DNA of 64,000 nt. Source: Leptospira saintgironsiae (GTDB lineage: Bacteria > Spirochaetota > Leptospiria > Leptospirales > Leptospiraceae). The stretch lies in the NCBI RefSeq assembly GCF_002811765.1, contig NZ_NPDR01000006.1:228981-292980 (forward strand), read 5' to 3'. Both the position numbers and the translations under genes were made by a program. The notes beneath the pieces were generated by a model that ran no database searches, was not told the origin of the DNA, and saw only the letters and a list, made by a program, of their open reading frames with translations. Positions 1-9,430 of this stretch are shown here, piece after piece (position 1 is the stretch's first letter; every line of letters starts with the position of its first letter).

Positions 1-3000
1 TCGGTCCTTGGGTTCTCCGGATCGGACTCTGATATCTCTTCTGTGCATTGGAAAGATCTCTTTTTTAAGAAAGATTATGAGTTGATCGATTCTCAATTGG
101 GGAAGGTTCAGGAGACAAAAACTCTTCCTATTCGTTACAAAACATTTTCTGGTTCTGAACTGGATACAGATACTAAACTTAAAATTATAGAAGGTCAGTC
201 CGGTGAGCTGATTTGTCTCGGTGCAATCAAAATTCTGAAAGAGTCCGAGCTACATGTGATGAAAAAGGAATTGGATATCCTTTCCTTAATCAATGCATTA
301 CCAGATATGATTGGCTATTGGGATTCGAATCTAATCAATAGATTGGCTAACGATGCATATCAAAACTGGTTTGGGATTGAGGCCAAAAAGATTGTCGGCT
401 TACATATGAAAACGGTTTTAGGTGACGAATTATTCGAATTAAATTTTCCGTATGTTCAAAAGGTCTTAAATGGTGAGACCCAATTATTTGAAAGAAAAAT
501 CCCATCTATAGATGGAGAACATTTCAGATATTCATTAGCAAAGTATATTCCGGATTTTAGAGACGGAAAGGTAATAGGCTTTTCAGTTATAGTCAGTGAT
601 ATTTCAAAAATTAAGAATGCAGAAGCTGAAAATCTAAAGTTGGCAAAGATAGTCGAATCTTCTGACGATGCAATTATCGGAAAGGACTTGGATGGCAAGA
701 TCAATTCTTGGAATAAGGGAGCTGAGAAAATCTTCGGCTATAATTCCTTTGAGATATTAGGATCTAATTTTGATATTCTGGTCGCGAAGGAATCGAATGG
801 ATCGGAATCCAAGATCAATCAAAAGATGATTGCTCTCAAAGAAACAGCGAATTTTGAATCAGTAAGAAAGACAAAGGGCGGTCATTCGATCGAAATGTCC
901 ATCACACTTTCTCCTATTTTAGATTCTTCGGGAAAGATAATTGGTTCCGCGGAGATAGCGAGGGATATAGGCGAAAGAAAGAGAATGGAGAGTTCTTTTA
1001 GAAGTGCCTTCGAATATTCTGCGATTGGGATGGCAATTTTAGATCCAGAAGGGAGATGGATTCAAGTAAACGGGAATCTTATCCAATTACTTGGATATGA
1101 TTGGGAAGAGTTATCCAAACTGACATTCAGAGAAATAACTTATCGAGAGGATCTTGACAAAGATCTGCAATTACTTACGGAAACTTTGGAAGGTAAAAGG
1201 TCGGGTTATCATTTAGAAAAACGTTATGTTAAGAAAAATGGAGAACTGATTTGGATTTTACTTTCGGTTGCTTTAGTACGAGATGCAGACGGAAAACCTA
1301 ATCATTTCATCTCTCAGATATTAGATATAGACGAGATCAAGAAAGCAGAAGAAGAACTGAGGCATGCTAAAGAATTGTTGGAACAAACCAGCAAACTGGT
1401 CCGAATCGGAGCATGGGATATGGACCTTAAACGTAAAGTGGGGTCTTGGTCAGCGATAACAAAAGAAATGCACGAGGTCCCTGCTGACTACGTTCCCGAT
1501 ATTGAGGGAGGTCTTCAATTCGTTAAGGAGGGAGAGAGTAGAGAGAAGGTAACAGAGGCAATAAAATTACTTTTAACAGACGGAATTCCGTATGATTTGG
1601 AAATGGAAATAATAACGGCCAAGGGTAATGAACTTTGGGTAAGAACGGTAGGGAGCGCGGAGTTCGAGGACGGTGAATGTGTCCGGATATTCGGTGCGTT
1701 ATACGATATTGACAAAAGAAAAAAAGCGGAACTGGAATTGTTTCGAGAAAAATCCAGGCTTTCCGCATTCGTTGAGCATGCCCCTGCTGCTGTTGCAATG
1801 TTTGATGCAGAGATCAAATACGTTGCCGTCAGTGAAAGATGGTTAACCGAATATCAATTGTCTGGAAAAAATATCATAGGGCTATCTCATTACGAAGTGT
1901 TTCCAAACATTTCCCAAGAATGGAAGGATATCCACCAAAGATGTTTATCTGGAGAAGTTCTGAAAAATGATGAGGATGTATGGAGACCGGAAGGTTGGGA
2001 GCATGACCAATACCTTCGCTGGGAAGTAAGGCCTTGGTATCAATTAGATGGTGCCATTGGTGGAATCATGATGTTCACACAAGATATCACTGAAAGTTGC
2101 CTGCAAAGGGAAGAATTAAAAAAAGCGAAACTGGCTGCGGAACAGGCAAATAGAGCTAAGTCGGACTTCTTGGCAAATATGAGCCATGAGATCAGGACTC
2201 CTTTAAATGGGATCATAGGATTTTCCGATCTTTTGCTTAGAACATCAATGGATTCCACTCAGCATCAGTATATGATGACTGTATTTCAATCCGCCGAGTC
2301 CTTGTTGGACATTATTAATGATATATTAGATTTTTCGAAAATTGAAGCCGGGAAACTGGAATTGTCTTATGAAAAAACAAATCTTTTGGAACTTTGTAGC
2401 CAGATCGTAAATACAATTAAATTCCAGGCCCAGAAAAAAGGATTAGAAGTAATAGTAAATGTCGCGTGGGACGTGCCCCGTTTTGTAAAGGCAGACAGTG
2501 TAAGGTTAAGACAAGTAATAGTAAATCTATTCAGTAACTCCGTAAAGTTTACGGAAGAAGGTGAGATAGAATTTAAGATAGAACTTCTTCAAAAAATTTC
2601 AGAAACAGAAGGGGAATTTAGATTTTCTGTTAGAGATACTGGTATCGGTATCGCGCCTGATGCTAAAAATAAAATATTTGAAGCATTCACTCAAGGAGAT
2701 GTCTCTACCACTCGAAGATTTGGAGGGACAGGGCTCGGACTTGCTATTTCTAATAAACTTCTTTCTATCATGGGTAGCGGTCTTCAAGTCAAAAGTGAAT
2801 TAGGAAAAGGAAGTACATTCTATTTCGATCTGAAGCTGAATATTTCGGAAATTGTGGGAGAAGATTGGATCAGACTTCGTTCCATCAAAAAGGTTTTAGT
2901 CGCCGACAAGAATCAAGAAAACGTAAAATTGATCGGAGAAATGTTATCTACCCAGAATATTCCTACGGACTTTTCCAGAAATGGAGAGGAGATGTTACAG

Positions 3001-3693
3001 AATTTATCCAGCGGAAATAGATATGATATTATTCTAATGGATTATGAAATGCCGGAAGGTGGCGGGCTTGAGCTTGTTAGGAAGGTAAGAGAGGATCTGA
3101 AAATCAGAAGTGAAGATCAGCCGATCGTATTGATAGTAAACCCGGAAGAAGGAGACTCATTTAGCGAGAAGTCCAGGAAACTGGGAGTTCAAGAAGTGAT
3201 CTCTAAACCCATTCACATGCAGAAGTTATTCGATATTCTTGCTAGAAATCAGATTTTTAAGGAACCGTTTGAATTTCCTTTGAATACGAGGGATCAAGAA
3301 GGAGCTCCTACCATTCATAAAACTGCAACTATCCTGATCGCCGAAGATAATTCTGTAAATATGATGCTCGCAAAAAGTATCGTTAAAAGGATCCTTCCCA
3401 AAGCAAAATGTATAGAGGCTCTGACAGGAAGAGAAGCTGTGGATAAGTTTAGAGAGACTAATCCTGATCTGGTCTTTATGGACATCCAAATGCCTGAGAT
3501 GAATGGGTACGAGGCAACAAAGGCAATACGTATTTTAGAAAAGGACGGTCACAGAGTTCCGATCATTGCGGTGACAGCAGGTATCGTTTCTGGTGAAAGA
3601 GAAAGATGTTTAGAAGCTGGGATGGATGATTACATCAGCAAGCCTGCAGTAAAAGCAGATTTTGCCCGGATTATCTTCCGTTGGATGAGTTAA
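1..3693 (+). CDS. Multi-PAS hybrid sensor histidine kinase/response regulator, 5'-partial
   Basis: Signal-transducing kinase that should autophosphorylate a histidine and pass the phosphate to its own receiver domains. The frame is open back to base 1, so the GTG at 43 is probably not the real start and the N-terminus lies outside the window. Numbering from that GTG, residues 1-65 look like the end of a PAS fold. Five further PAS domains follow at about 77-195, 200-315, 320-440, 445-565 and 570-685. The HisKA H-box (MSHEIRTPLNG) puts the phospho-acceptor at His715. The HATPase domain has N box VNLFSNSVKF and G boxes DTGIGIAP and GGTGLGLAIS. Receiver 1 has Asp1000 in LMDYEMP; receiver 2 has Asp1147 in FMDIQMPEMNGYEA and is the more canonical. 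No membrane segment is visible in the part present, suggesting a cytosolic sensor. The ligand is unknown. The downstream gene is convergent. Confidence 0.95.
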   Translation, partial: SVLGFSGSDSDISSVHWKDLFFKKDYELIDSQLGKVQETKTLPIRYKTFSGSELDTDTKLKIIEGQSGELICLGAIKILKESELHVMKKELDILSLINALPDMIGYWDSNLINRLANDAYQNWFGIEAKKIVGLHMKTVLGDELFELNFPYVQKVLNGETQLFERKIPSIDGEHFRYSLAKYIPDFRDGKVIGFSVIVSDISKIKNAEAENLKLAKIVESSDDAIIGKDLDGKINSWNKGAEKIFGYNSFEILGSNFDILVAKESNGSESKINQKMIALKETANFESVRKTKGGHSIEMSITLSPILDSSGKIIGSAEIARDIGERKRMESSFRSAFEYSAIGMAILDPEGRWIQVNGNLIQLLGYDWEELSKLTFREITYREDLDKDLQLLTETLEGKRSGYHLEKRYVKKNGELIWILLSVALVRDADGKPNHFISQILDIDEIKKAEEELRHAKELLEQTSKLVRIGAWDMDLKRKVGSWSAITKEMHEVPADYVPDIEGGLQFVKEGESREKVTEAIKLLLTDGIPYDLEMEIITAKGNELWVRTVGSAEFEDGECVRIFGALYDIDKRKKAELELFREKSRLSAFVEHAPAAVAMFDAEIKYVAVSERWLTEYQLSGKNIIGLSHYEVFPNISQEWKDIHQRCLSGEVLKNDEDVWRPEGWEHDQYLRWEVRPWYQLDGAIGGIMMFTQDITESCLQREELKKAKLAAEQANRAKSDFLANMSHEIRTPLNGIIGFSDLLLRTSMDSTQHQYMMTVFQSAESLLDIINDILDFSKIEAGKLELSYEKTNLLELCSQIVNTIKFQAQKKGLEVIVNVAWDVPRFVKADSVRLRQVIVNLFSNSVKFTEEGEIEFKIELLQKISETEGEFRFSVRDTGIGIAPDAKNKIFEAFTQGDVSTTRRFGGTGLGLAISNKLLSIMGSGLQVKSELGKGSTFYFDLKLNISEIVGEDWIRLRSIKKVLVADKNQENVKLIGEMLSTQNIPTDFSRNGEEMLQNLSSGNRYDIILMDYEMPEGGGLELVRKVREDLKIRSEDQPIVLIVNPEEGDSFSEKSRKLGVQEVISKPIHMQKLFDILARNQIFKEPFEFPLNTRDQEGAPTIHKTATILIAEDNSVNMMLAKSIVKRILPKAKCIEALTGREAVDKFRETNPDLVFMDIQMPEMNGYEATKAIRILEKDGHRVPIIAVTAGIVSGERERCLEAGMDDYISKPAVKADFARIIFRWMS

Positions 3694-3710
3694 ATATACT
3701 TTAATATTTT

Positions 3711-4874
3711 CTAAAGTATTTTGATCTTCTCCCAATAGGTCCAAGATCTTAAGATCCATTCCATAGGCCCTAAAAAGAAGATTCTTTTCCAAATTAGAGA
3801 AACTACACCGAAAAAGATCCAGATAGGAACGGTTAGAACGAGGACAATATAACTACCTAACTGATCAAAATAACCAAGTCCCCAGCCACAAAAGATCCAT
3901 GTACAAATCAAGGATTCTCCTAAATAACAAGTTAAAGAAAGTTTTCCCATAGTCTCGAACCAGATTCGATCCGCAAAACTTCTTCCGGAGTTATAATAAT
4001 TTCCTAGCAGATATACATAACAAAAAGTGAGAGCAGGTGCGCTGAAAGTATCCGATATCGCATATAAAATTTTTAAGAACACACTTGGATTTTCGGAAAG
4101 AATATGACGAGAATGTAATGTGTATATTAGATTCCCTAAAATTCCCAGGATTAAAGCCCAAGGAAAAAGTTTCCGAAATCCGGGCTTCGTTCTCTCCCAA
4201 TCAGAAAAGATAGAATTTTTGGCAGCAAAAAAACCTAAACAGAACATGGAGAAAACAGTAGGCCATTGGTAAAATACCAAAAATGGAATGGAAAGAATAG
4301 TATCCTTGGTTCTTTGCACATTACTTTCCCAGAATCCTCCTAAATATGCTTTTCTACTTTCTTCTAACAGGCGAGGAAGATTTGTTTCTAGTTGGGATTT
4401 AAATTCTCCTTCTGCTAAACTCATACCCATTCTGCAAAATACAGCAATTACCAGACAGAATAGAGAAAGTTTTAATAACCAAGAAGAAGATTTGTTTCTT
4501 AAAAACCAGAGTAATGCTCCTAAAATTGCGTAAGAAAGCAGAATATCTCCAATAAATAAAAAGATTCCATGAAGAAGTCCTAATATTCCTAAACCGAATA
4601 TTCTTCTGAAATACCTGGATCTGGAATTTGCTTCTTGATTGTTCTCCAATTGGATAAAAAATCCGTAACCGAATAAAAAGGAAAATAATACATAAAACTT
4701 AGATTCGAAGAAGAATGCTACGATCCAAGAACCTATGGAATCCAGAAGAGTGGAATTTTCACCCAAGGAGGCGACCAAATACATCGGTTTTGAAAAATAA
4801 GGCAAGTTGACTGCGAGTATTCCTAAAAGCGCAAATCCTCTTAAAAAGTCTATAAATCCTATTCTATTTTTCAT
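3711..4874 (-). CDS. DUF418 (YeiB-type) multispanning membrane protein
   Basis: Inner-membrane protein of the DUF418/YeiB family, 387 residues, function not established. The N-terminus RIGFIDFLRGFALLGILAVN is the typical first segment of the family (D-x-LRG-x-AL-x-GI). About ten hydrophobic segments follow, with the C-terminal part (GKLSLTCYLGESL onward) matching the DUF418 region. The reading frame is open upstream to 4913, but I chose the ATG at 4874 because it starts the family motif and lies only 4 bases after the stop of the upstream transporter gene, implying translational coupling. It is convergent with the hybrid kinase, with only 17 bases between the two stops. Confidence 0.85.
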   Translation of the reverse strand: MKNRIGFIDFLRGFALLGILAVNLPYFSKPMYLVASLGENSTLLDSIGSWIVAFFFESKFYVLFSFLFGYGFFIQLENNQEANSRSRYFRRIFGLGILGLLHGIFLFIGDILLSYAILGALLWFLRNKSSSWLLKLSLFCLVIAVFCRMGMSLAEGEFKSQLETNLPRLLEESRKAYLGGFWESNVQRTKDTILSIPFLVFYQWPTVFSMFCLGFFAAKNSIFSDWERTKPGFRKLFPWALILGILGNLIYTLHSRHILSENPSVFLKILYAISDTFSAPALTFCYVYLLGNYYNSGRSFADRIWFETMGKLSLTCYLGESLICTWIFCGWGLGYFDQLGSYIVLVLTVPIWIFFGVVSLIWKRIFFLGPMEWILRSWTYWEKIKIL

Positions 4875-4878
4875 GTTC

Positions 4879-6207
4879 TTACTGTTTAGGCTTCCAGTTC
4901 CAGGTAAATGCAAGTAGGATTATCGCAAGGATCGCAGAAGAGAATATTATAAATATAGAATATTCCCAGCGAAACCAGGGGTATGAGCTCATCCATCCTA
5001 ATCCTTTGGAAAGAGCTGTCCTTCCCAAGTAACCGAATAATCCTATAAATCCTGCTGCTGTCCCGACTGCCTTTTTGGAAGTAAAGTCCAATCCGGCGAC
5101 TCCCAGTAACATGACTGGTGGATAGATAAAAAATCCTACGATACCAAACAGAGTAAGGTCTGCCCATAAATATCCAGGAGGAAGATATAATATTCCAAAT
5201 AATGCAAATAAGATAGGAAACATGCATATCAAGCTGACTAATCCTCTTTTTCCGCCTACCTTATCGGAATACCAGCCAACAAGTAGAGTAGAACCTATTC
5301 CTGCGAATTCGTAAATTAAAGTGCTGATCCCTCCTTTTTCTAAACTCGCTCCTTTCGCGAATTTTAAATAAGAAGGTCCCCAATCAGTGAGGCTATACCT
5401 CACTATATAAACGAAAAAGTTAGCTATTGCAAAGACCCAGATATACTTATTTAGAAGCACCAGATCTATAAAAATTTCCTTAAAGCTGAGTTCTCTTTCT
5501 GATTCAGAAACTTTCGCAGAATCAGTTTCCGTTCCGGTATATTCTTCAATAGAAGGAAGTCCAACAGATTGAGGAGTATCCAATAATCTAAAATACAAAT
5601 AGATCGCAGTTAAAAAGGAAAGAGCTGCCGGAATATAAAATGCGTTTCTCCATCCGAACCAAGAGGCGCTATAGGCTGCAATTACTCCTACAAGTCCTCC
5701 TCCTACATTATGTGCTATATTCCATACTGCGAATTTTTGTCCTCTTTCTTTAACGGAAAACCAATGTCCTAAGGATCTTCCGCAAGGTGGCCAACCCATT
5801 CCTTGGAACAAACCGTTTAGTCCCCATAAAATTAGATGTGTTTGGTAATCGGAAGAAGCACCAAAAAATATATTACAAATTCCTGTTAGAACGAGACCTA
5901 ATGGCATAAAAATTTTAGGGTTACTTCTATCTGAAAGTGCCCCCATCAGGAATTTTCCGATACCGTAAGAGATTGCGGTGATCGCTAAAATGTTTCCGAT
6001 CTGTTCTTGGGAGTAGGAAAGAGCCTGTCCGATTTCCTTGGAAACTACAGGAAAATTATTCCGAACGGTGTAAAAGACAGAATATCCTAGGAATGTTGCC
6101 TCTAAAATTCTCCAACGAAACTTTGGATAAAGAGTTTTAACTTCAGAATCTGGGCGTAAAGGTTTCGAAGGGCTTGGTAGAATCCAAGATAATAGACCGT
6201 TTCTCAT
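4879..6207 (-). CDS. GlpT-type organophosphate:phosphate antiporter (MFS)
   Basis: Major facilitator of the organophosphate:Pi antiporter family, 442 residues and about 12 membrane segments, so most likely an inner-membrane importer of glycerol-3-phosphate or a related phosphate ester. The two arginines that bind substrate phosphate in E. coli GlpT (R45, R269) have clear counterparts: Arg49 in YTVRNNF and Arg270 in [16 protein letters not shown]. The motif [11 protein letters not shown] matches the conserved loop 2-3 motif. It is followed 4 bases later by the DUF418 gene and preceded by thiL on the same strand with a 48-base gap. The substrate cannot be told from sequence; hexose phosphate or phosphoglycerate are alternatives. 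Confidence 0.88.
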   Translation of the reverse strand: MRNGLLSWILPSPSKPLRPDSEVKTLYPKFRWRILEATFLGYSVFYTVRNNFPVVSKEIGQALSYSQEQIGNILAITAISYGIGKFLMGALSDRSNPKIFMPLGLVLTGICNIFFGASSDYQTHLILWGLNGLFQGMGWPPCGRSLGHWFSVKERGQKFAVWNIAHNVGGGLVGVIAAYSASWFGWRNAFYIPAALSFLTAIYLYFRLLDTPQSVGLPSIEEYTGTETDSAKVSESERELSFKEIFIDLVLLNKYIWVFAIANFFVYIVRYSLTDWGPSYLKFAKGASLEKGGISTLIYEFAGIGSTLLVGWYSDKVGGKRGLVSLICMFPILFALFGILYLPPGYLWADLTLFGIVGFFIYPPVMLLGVAGLDFTSKKAVGTAAGFIGLFGYLGRTALSKGLGWMSSYPWFRWEYSIFIIFSSAILAIILLAFTWNWKPKQ

Positions 6208-6255
6208 CGATCGGGAAGAATGATCGTATATGTCGGAAGCACAAGTAGAATTTGA

Positions 6256-7176
6256 TTAAAAATGTCTAAATCCGGATTCTTTAGGAGAGTAAGTTTTTCC
6301 TTCGTAAGAATATCGGACCTGAGGAGATTCACCTTCTTCCAAAGCGATAACACTGCCGATTTTTCGGATAGAGATGCCTTCCCAAGAAGAAGGTAATTCG
6401 TCTGGAGATAAAAATAAAAGTTCTAATTCTTCTCCAGATATTAAAACACCTTCTATCCCGATTGCTTCTTTTACTCCATTTTCAAAAGGAAGTTTGTCTA
6501 GATCTAAATCTATTCTGACGCCTGAAGACTTTGCTAATTTGAACACATCTTGCTTGAGTCCATCTGTCAGATCCATTCCCGCATGTATTCTATTTTTTGA
6601 ATATAGAGAACGACTTAAGTTTAATCTGGATTTAGGTCTTAAATGTCTATCCAAAGCGAGTTTTTTGACTTCTGGAGAAAGAGAAATATGGGCACCTTCT
6701 AATATCTTATAACCTAAAAGAGAAGCACCTATATGACCGCTCAAGTATACATTATCTCCTGGTTTTCCACCCTTTCTATCTACAGGAGAATTTGATTTTC
6801 CGAATAGAGTTAAAGTTAAGTTTAACTCTTGTGTTCTGTATGTGTCTCCACCGCAGAGTTCTATTTCATAAGAAGTTAATGCCTTCTTAAATGATTCGAT
6901 AAATGGTTCTAAAAATTCTTTTCGATTACAAGAAGGAGAAAGTCCAAAATTAAAAAATGCCTTTTGAGGAGTCCCGTTAGCCGCCGCTATATCTGATACG
7001 TTAACTTCTACCAATTTGTTTGCCAAATCTTCAGGACGACTCCAGTCCAATCTAAAATGAGTTCCTTCGGCAATCGTATCTGTTGTGATTAAGTTACCTT
7101 CTTTATCCGAATAACAGTCGTTTTCCTGTTCTTTGCCGGGAGGATATAAGGAGGAGATGAGTTCTTCTTCGTTCAA
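6256..7176 (-). CDS. thiL: Thiamine-monophosphate kinase
   Basis: ATP-dependent phosphorylation of thiamine monophosphate to thiamine diphosphate, the last step of cofactor B1 synthesis, in the cytosol. The 306-residue protein has the family signatures: TTDTIAEGTHF near residue 31, NVSDIAAANGTPQKAFFNFG in the nucleotide/Mg-binding N-domain, CGGDTYR, and GMDLTDGL in the C-domain. Length is close to the usual 310-330. The start is a TTG at 7176; no ATG or GTG lies at a better position, and the family motif begins shortly after it. The gene diverges from the YceI-like gene with a 58-base intergenic region. Confidence 0.93.
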   Translation of the reverse strand: MNEEELISSLYPPGKEQENDCYSDKEGNLITTDTIAEGTHFRLDWSRPEDLANKLVEVNVSDIAAANGTPQKAFFNFGLSPSCNRKEFLEPFIESFKKALTSYEIELCGGDTYRTQELNLTLTLFGKSNSPVDRKGGKPGDNVYLSGHIGASLLGYKILEGAHISLSPEVKKLALDRHLRPKSRLNLSRSLYSKNRIHAGMDLTDGLKQDVFKLAKSSGVRIDLDLDKLPFENGVKEAIGIEGVLISGEELELLFLSPDELPSSWEGISIRKIGSVIALEEGESPQVRYSYEGKTYSPKESGFRHF

Positions 7177-7199
7177 GTGTTTTCCAATATCTAAAAATC

Positions 7200-7228
7200 T
7201 TGACTTTGTTTTATTTCAACCCTAGTAT
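7200..7228 (+). promoter_or_regulatory. Sigma-70-like promoter for the YceI-like gene
   Basis: A -35 box TTGACT (7200-7205) and a -10 box TAGTAT (7223-7228) are separated by exactly 17 bases. The -10 ends only 6 bases before the ATG at 7235, so transcription would begin at or next to the start codon. An AAGG stretch also lies between the -10 and the ATG, so a longer leader from another promoter cannot be excluded. Confidence 0.5.
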
Positions 7229-7234
7229 AAGGCC

Positions 7235-7879
7235 ATGAAATCACGTATAAATTCTTTTTATTTAACCGTACTGATTTTTTCAGTATTCTCCCTTGCAGGA
7301 AGTTTGCAATTCAATTCGTTATCAGCTGAGGCTTCTTGCAAATATTCCGTGAGCCAAGAGGCAACTGGACTTGAATGGAAAGCTTTTAAATTCACTGAAA
7401 AAACTGGAGTAGGCGGTAAGTTTACCAAAGTAACTATTGCAGGAGCTAAATCTTCGGCTAATATTCCTGACGCATTAAAAGGTTTAAAATTCTCTATCGA
7501 TTCTTTGGACCTAGACTCTGGAAATGCAGAAAGAGATCCAAAGATCAAGGGCGCATTTTTCGGAAATTTGAAAAAGAGCGGAAAGATAGAAGGATCCGTA
7601 TCTTCTGCAAAACTAGACGCTGATGGAAAGTCTGGAACTGGAGTGATAAAACTTGTCTGGAACGGAGTGAGTAAAGATGTTCCTTTACAATTCACTTTAA
7701 CTGGAGAAGTTTTAGAAGCAAAAGGTTCTTTGGATGTAAATAATTGGAATGCAGGTAAGGCTTTAACTGCATTAAACACAGTTTGTAGCGATCTTCATAA
7801 AAGTAAGGATGGTAAATCTGTTCTTTGGCCAGATGTAGAGATTACTATAAAATCTACTTTAAAGAAAGATTGTAAATAA
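7235..7879 (+). CDS. YceI-like periplasmic protein
   Basis: Exported 214-residue protein of the YceI type, a lipocalin-like barrel that binds isoprenoid or other lipids in known members; the ligand here is unknown. It has an N-terminal signal peptide (residues about 1-32, ending near LSAEAS). The mature part carries the family order: VSQEATGLEWKAFKFTEK, then KFSIDSLDLDSGNAERDPKI, then strand-rich repeats with LVWNGVSKDVPLQFTL. It stands alone on the plus strand between two minus-strand groups, with a close promoter upstream. The assignment rests on pattern recognition, not on a search. Confidence 0.75.
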   Translation: MKSRINSFYLTVLIFSVFSLAGSLQFNSLSAEASCKYSVSQEATGLEWKAFKFTEKTGVGGKFTKVTIAGAKSSANIPDALKGLKFSIDSLDLDSGNAERDPKIKGAFFGNLKKSGKIEGSVSSAKLDADGKSGTGVIKLVWNGVSKDVPLQFTLTGEVLEAKGSLDVNNWNAGKALTALNTVCSDLHKSKDGKSVLWPDVEITIKSTLKKDCK

Positions 7880-7890
7880 GAACTGAGACA

Positions 7891-7948
7891 CGGAGGATAA
7901 AACTTGCCCCGCATATTACAAAATTCAGATATTCTGTCTTATCCTCCG
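7891..7948. repeat. Inverted repeat between convergent genes
   Basis: A perfect 10-base inverted repeat, CGGAGGATAA at 7891-7900 and its complement at 7939-7948, spans the end of the YceI-like gene and the stop codon of the first DUF1554 gene. The loop is 38 bases, long for an intrinsic terminator, and no clean T-tract follows. It may still act as a bidirectional transcription end. Confidence 0.3.
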
Positions 7949-8607
7949 GCAGCGACCGGCCTATAACAAATACAAAGTATTCTGTATGCTTGATCACAAT
8001 TTGCAGCTTGCACATTATTCCAGGTGCCTGCTGCAGAAAGCAGAGGACTTCCTATGTATCCAGTATTGGCAGAAGTATTATCATCCCCGTCATTACAGGT
8101 AACGCCTGAAGCGTAATTGCCGGTTCCATCTCCATAGGTCCAGAAATCAGCTGTGCCTAAACCTCCGGCTTCCAAGGTTACGTGTAGATCCAAGCTGTAA
8201 AAAGAAGCTAAGTCATCCGCCAAGATTGTGCCAGTAGGTCCGCCTCGCATTGGAACATTAGTCGGAATATCTGAATACAATGAGGTTAAATTATTAGCAG
8301 ATACTGCAAGTGTAGATACTAAAGGGGCAACGTTTTGACATCCAGTATCTAAGATGGCAGCAAAAGGTCGTTCTTGTTTGCAGATGGTTTGTAGGCTTGC
8401 GTCCAAAGTGCCTGTACCTAAGATCGCCAAGTTTCCTCCATAAGCAACACCGGTGGAATAAACATAAATTCCGGAAGGAGCAGAGAAATAGCTCAGTAGA
8501 TTTGCCAAAGGACTACAAGACCTATCCTGATCTGAACAGGTTTTTGCATCCATACAAGCTTGGGCCGAAAATCCAAAAAATAGGATCAAAACAATACGAT
8601 ATATCAT
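7939..8607 (-). CDS. DUF1554 lipoprotein, copy 1 of 6
   Basis: Predicted lipoprotein, 222 residues. Signal peptide and lipobox FSAQAC put the lipidated cysteine at residue 18. The DUF1554 domain fills the rest: GIYVYSTG near the N-side, a YGGNLAILG turn, the ICKQERPF cysteine, RGGPTGTILA, LGTADFWTYGDGTG, and the C-terminal CDQAYRILCICY. Eight cysteines follow the lipid cysteine, the same count as in the neighbours. It is closest to copy 2 (shared DQDR-C, LE-x-GLG and GDG-G patterns). Function of the family is unknown. The order of its conserved motifs recalls endostatin/C-type-lectin-like domains, which I infer only. Confidence 0.88.
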   Translation of the reverse strand: MIYRIVLILFFGFSAQACMDAKTCSDQDRSCSPLANLLSYFSAPSGIYVYSTGVAYGGNLAILGTGTLDASLQTICKQERPFAAILDTGCQNVAPLVSTLAVSANNLTSLYSDIPTNVPMRGGPTGTILADDLASFYSLDLHVTLEAGGLGTADFWTYGDGTGNYASGVTCNDGDDNTSANTGYIGSPLLSAAGTWNNVQAANCDQAYRILCICYRPVAAGG

Positions 8608-8661
8608 AACTTCACCAAAAACCTTTTCACATATATTATAAATTCAGAATGCATATGGATA

Positions 8662-9336
8662 TCAACCACCCCCACCTGCAGTGGGAACGTAACAAAGACA
8701 AAGTATTTTATGTAATTCTCCGCAACCTCTAATGTCTGTTGCGAACCAACTGGATTGCGTTTTTACTAGAGTATTTCCTGCTTGCCCCAAAGTAGATAGA
8801 CTACCATCATCTGTTCCGTTTGTGCAATTGTCTGCGGCAGCGCCACCATTCCCATCTCCGAAACTCCAGAAGGTTTGGTTTCCTAAACCTGCGGCTTCTA
8901 ACGTAACCTCAAGATCCAATGCGAATAAGTTAGAATAATCTTGGGCAATAATTGTACCGTAGGGACCTCGGATCGGAACACCTGTCGTAGGTAAGTCTGA
9001 ATATAAAGCATTTAGTGAAGAAGCAGAAACAAGAGAAGTCGAAACCAAAGGAGCATACTTAGAACATTTAGTATCTATGATATTTGAAAAAAGTCGTTGT
9101 TGTCCGCAAATAAAGTTTAAACTAGAATCTAATGTTCCTGGTCCCAAAACGGATAAATTTCCGTTGTAGCCAGTATTTGTAGAATACATATAAATTCCTT
9201 CGGGAGCTGAAATGAGAAGACTCATTAAGTTCGCTTGTGAGCTACAAGTCCTATCCTGGTCGGAACATGTTTTATCAGTAAGACAACCTCCGGACAAAAT
9301 ACAAAAAAATAAAACAAGAAGAATGCGAAGCGCCAT
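8662..9336 (-). CDS. DUF1554 lipoprotein, copy 2 of 6
   Basis: Second member of the array. The frame is open upstream to 9372, but I chose the ATG at 9336 because it gives a compact signal peptide (MALRILLVLFFCILSGGC) with lipobox LSGGC; the longer form adds twelve residues without signal character. The mature domain shows DKTCSDQDRTCS, GIYMYSTN, GNLSVLG, ICGQQRLFS, RGPYGTIIA, LGNQTFWSFGDGNGG and CGELHKILCLCY. It is most like copy 1 over the DQDR-C segment and the FW-GDG segment. The gap to copy 1 is 54 bases, short enough for one transcript. Confidence 0.87.
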   Translation of the reverse strand: MALRILLVLFFCILSGGCLTDKTCSDQDRTCSSQANLMSLLISAPEGIYMYSTNTGYNGNLSVLGPGTLDSSLNFICGQQRLFSNIIDTKCSKYAPLVSTSLVSASSLNALYSDLPTTGVPIRGPYGTIIAQDYSNLFALDLEVTLEAAGLGNQTFWSFGDGNGGAAADNCTNGTDDGSLSTLGQAGNTLVKTQSSWFATDIRGCGELHKILCLCYVPTAGGGG

Positions 9337-9430
9337 CCAACCAAGGATAGATCGGAGTTCGCAGGCAGGCAAGAAATTATAAATCGATTTGGAGTCTTAA
9401 ATTTGTTTTCTATACCTGAATTCTTAAGGT

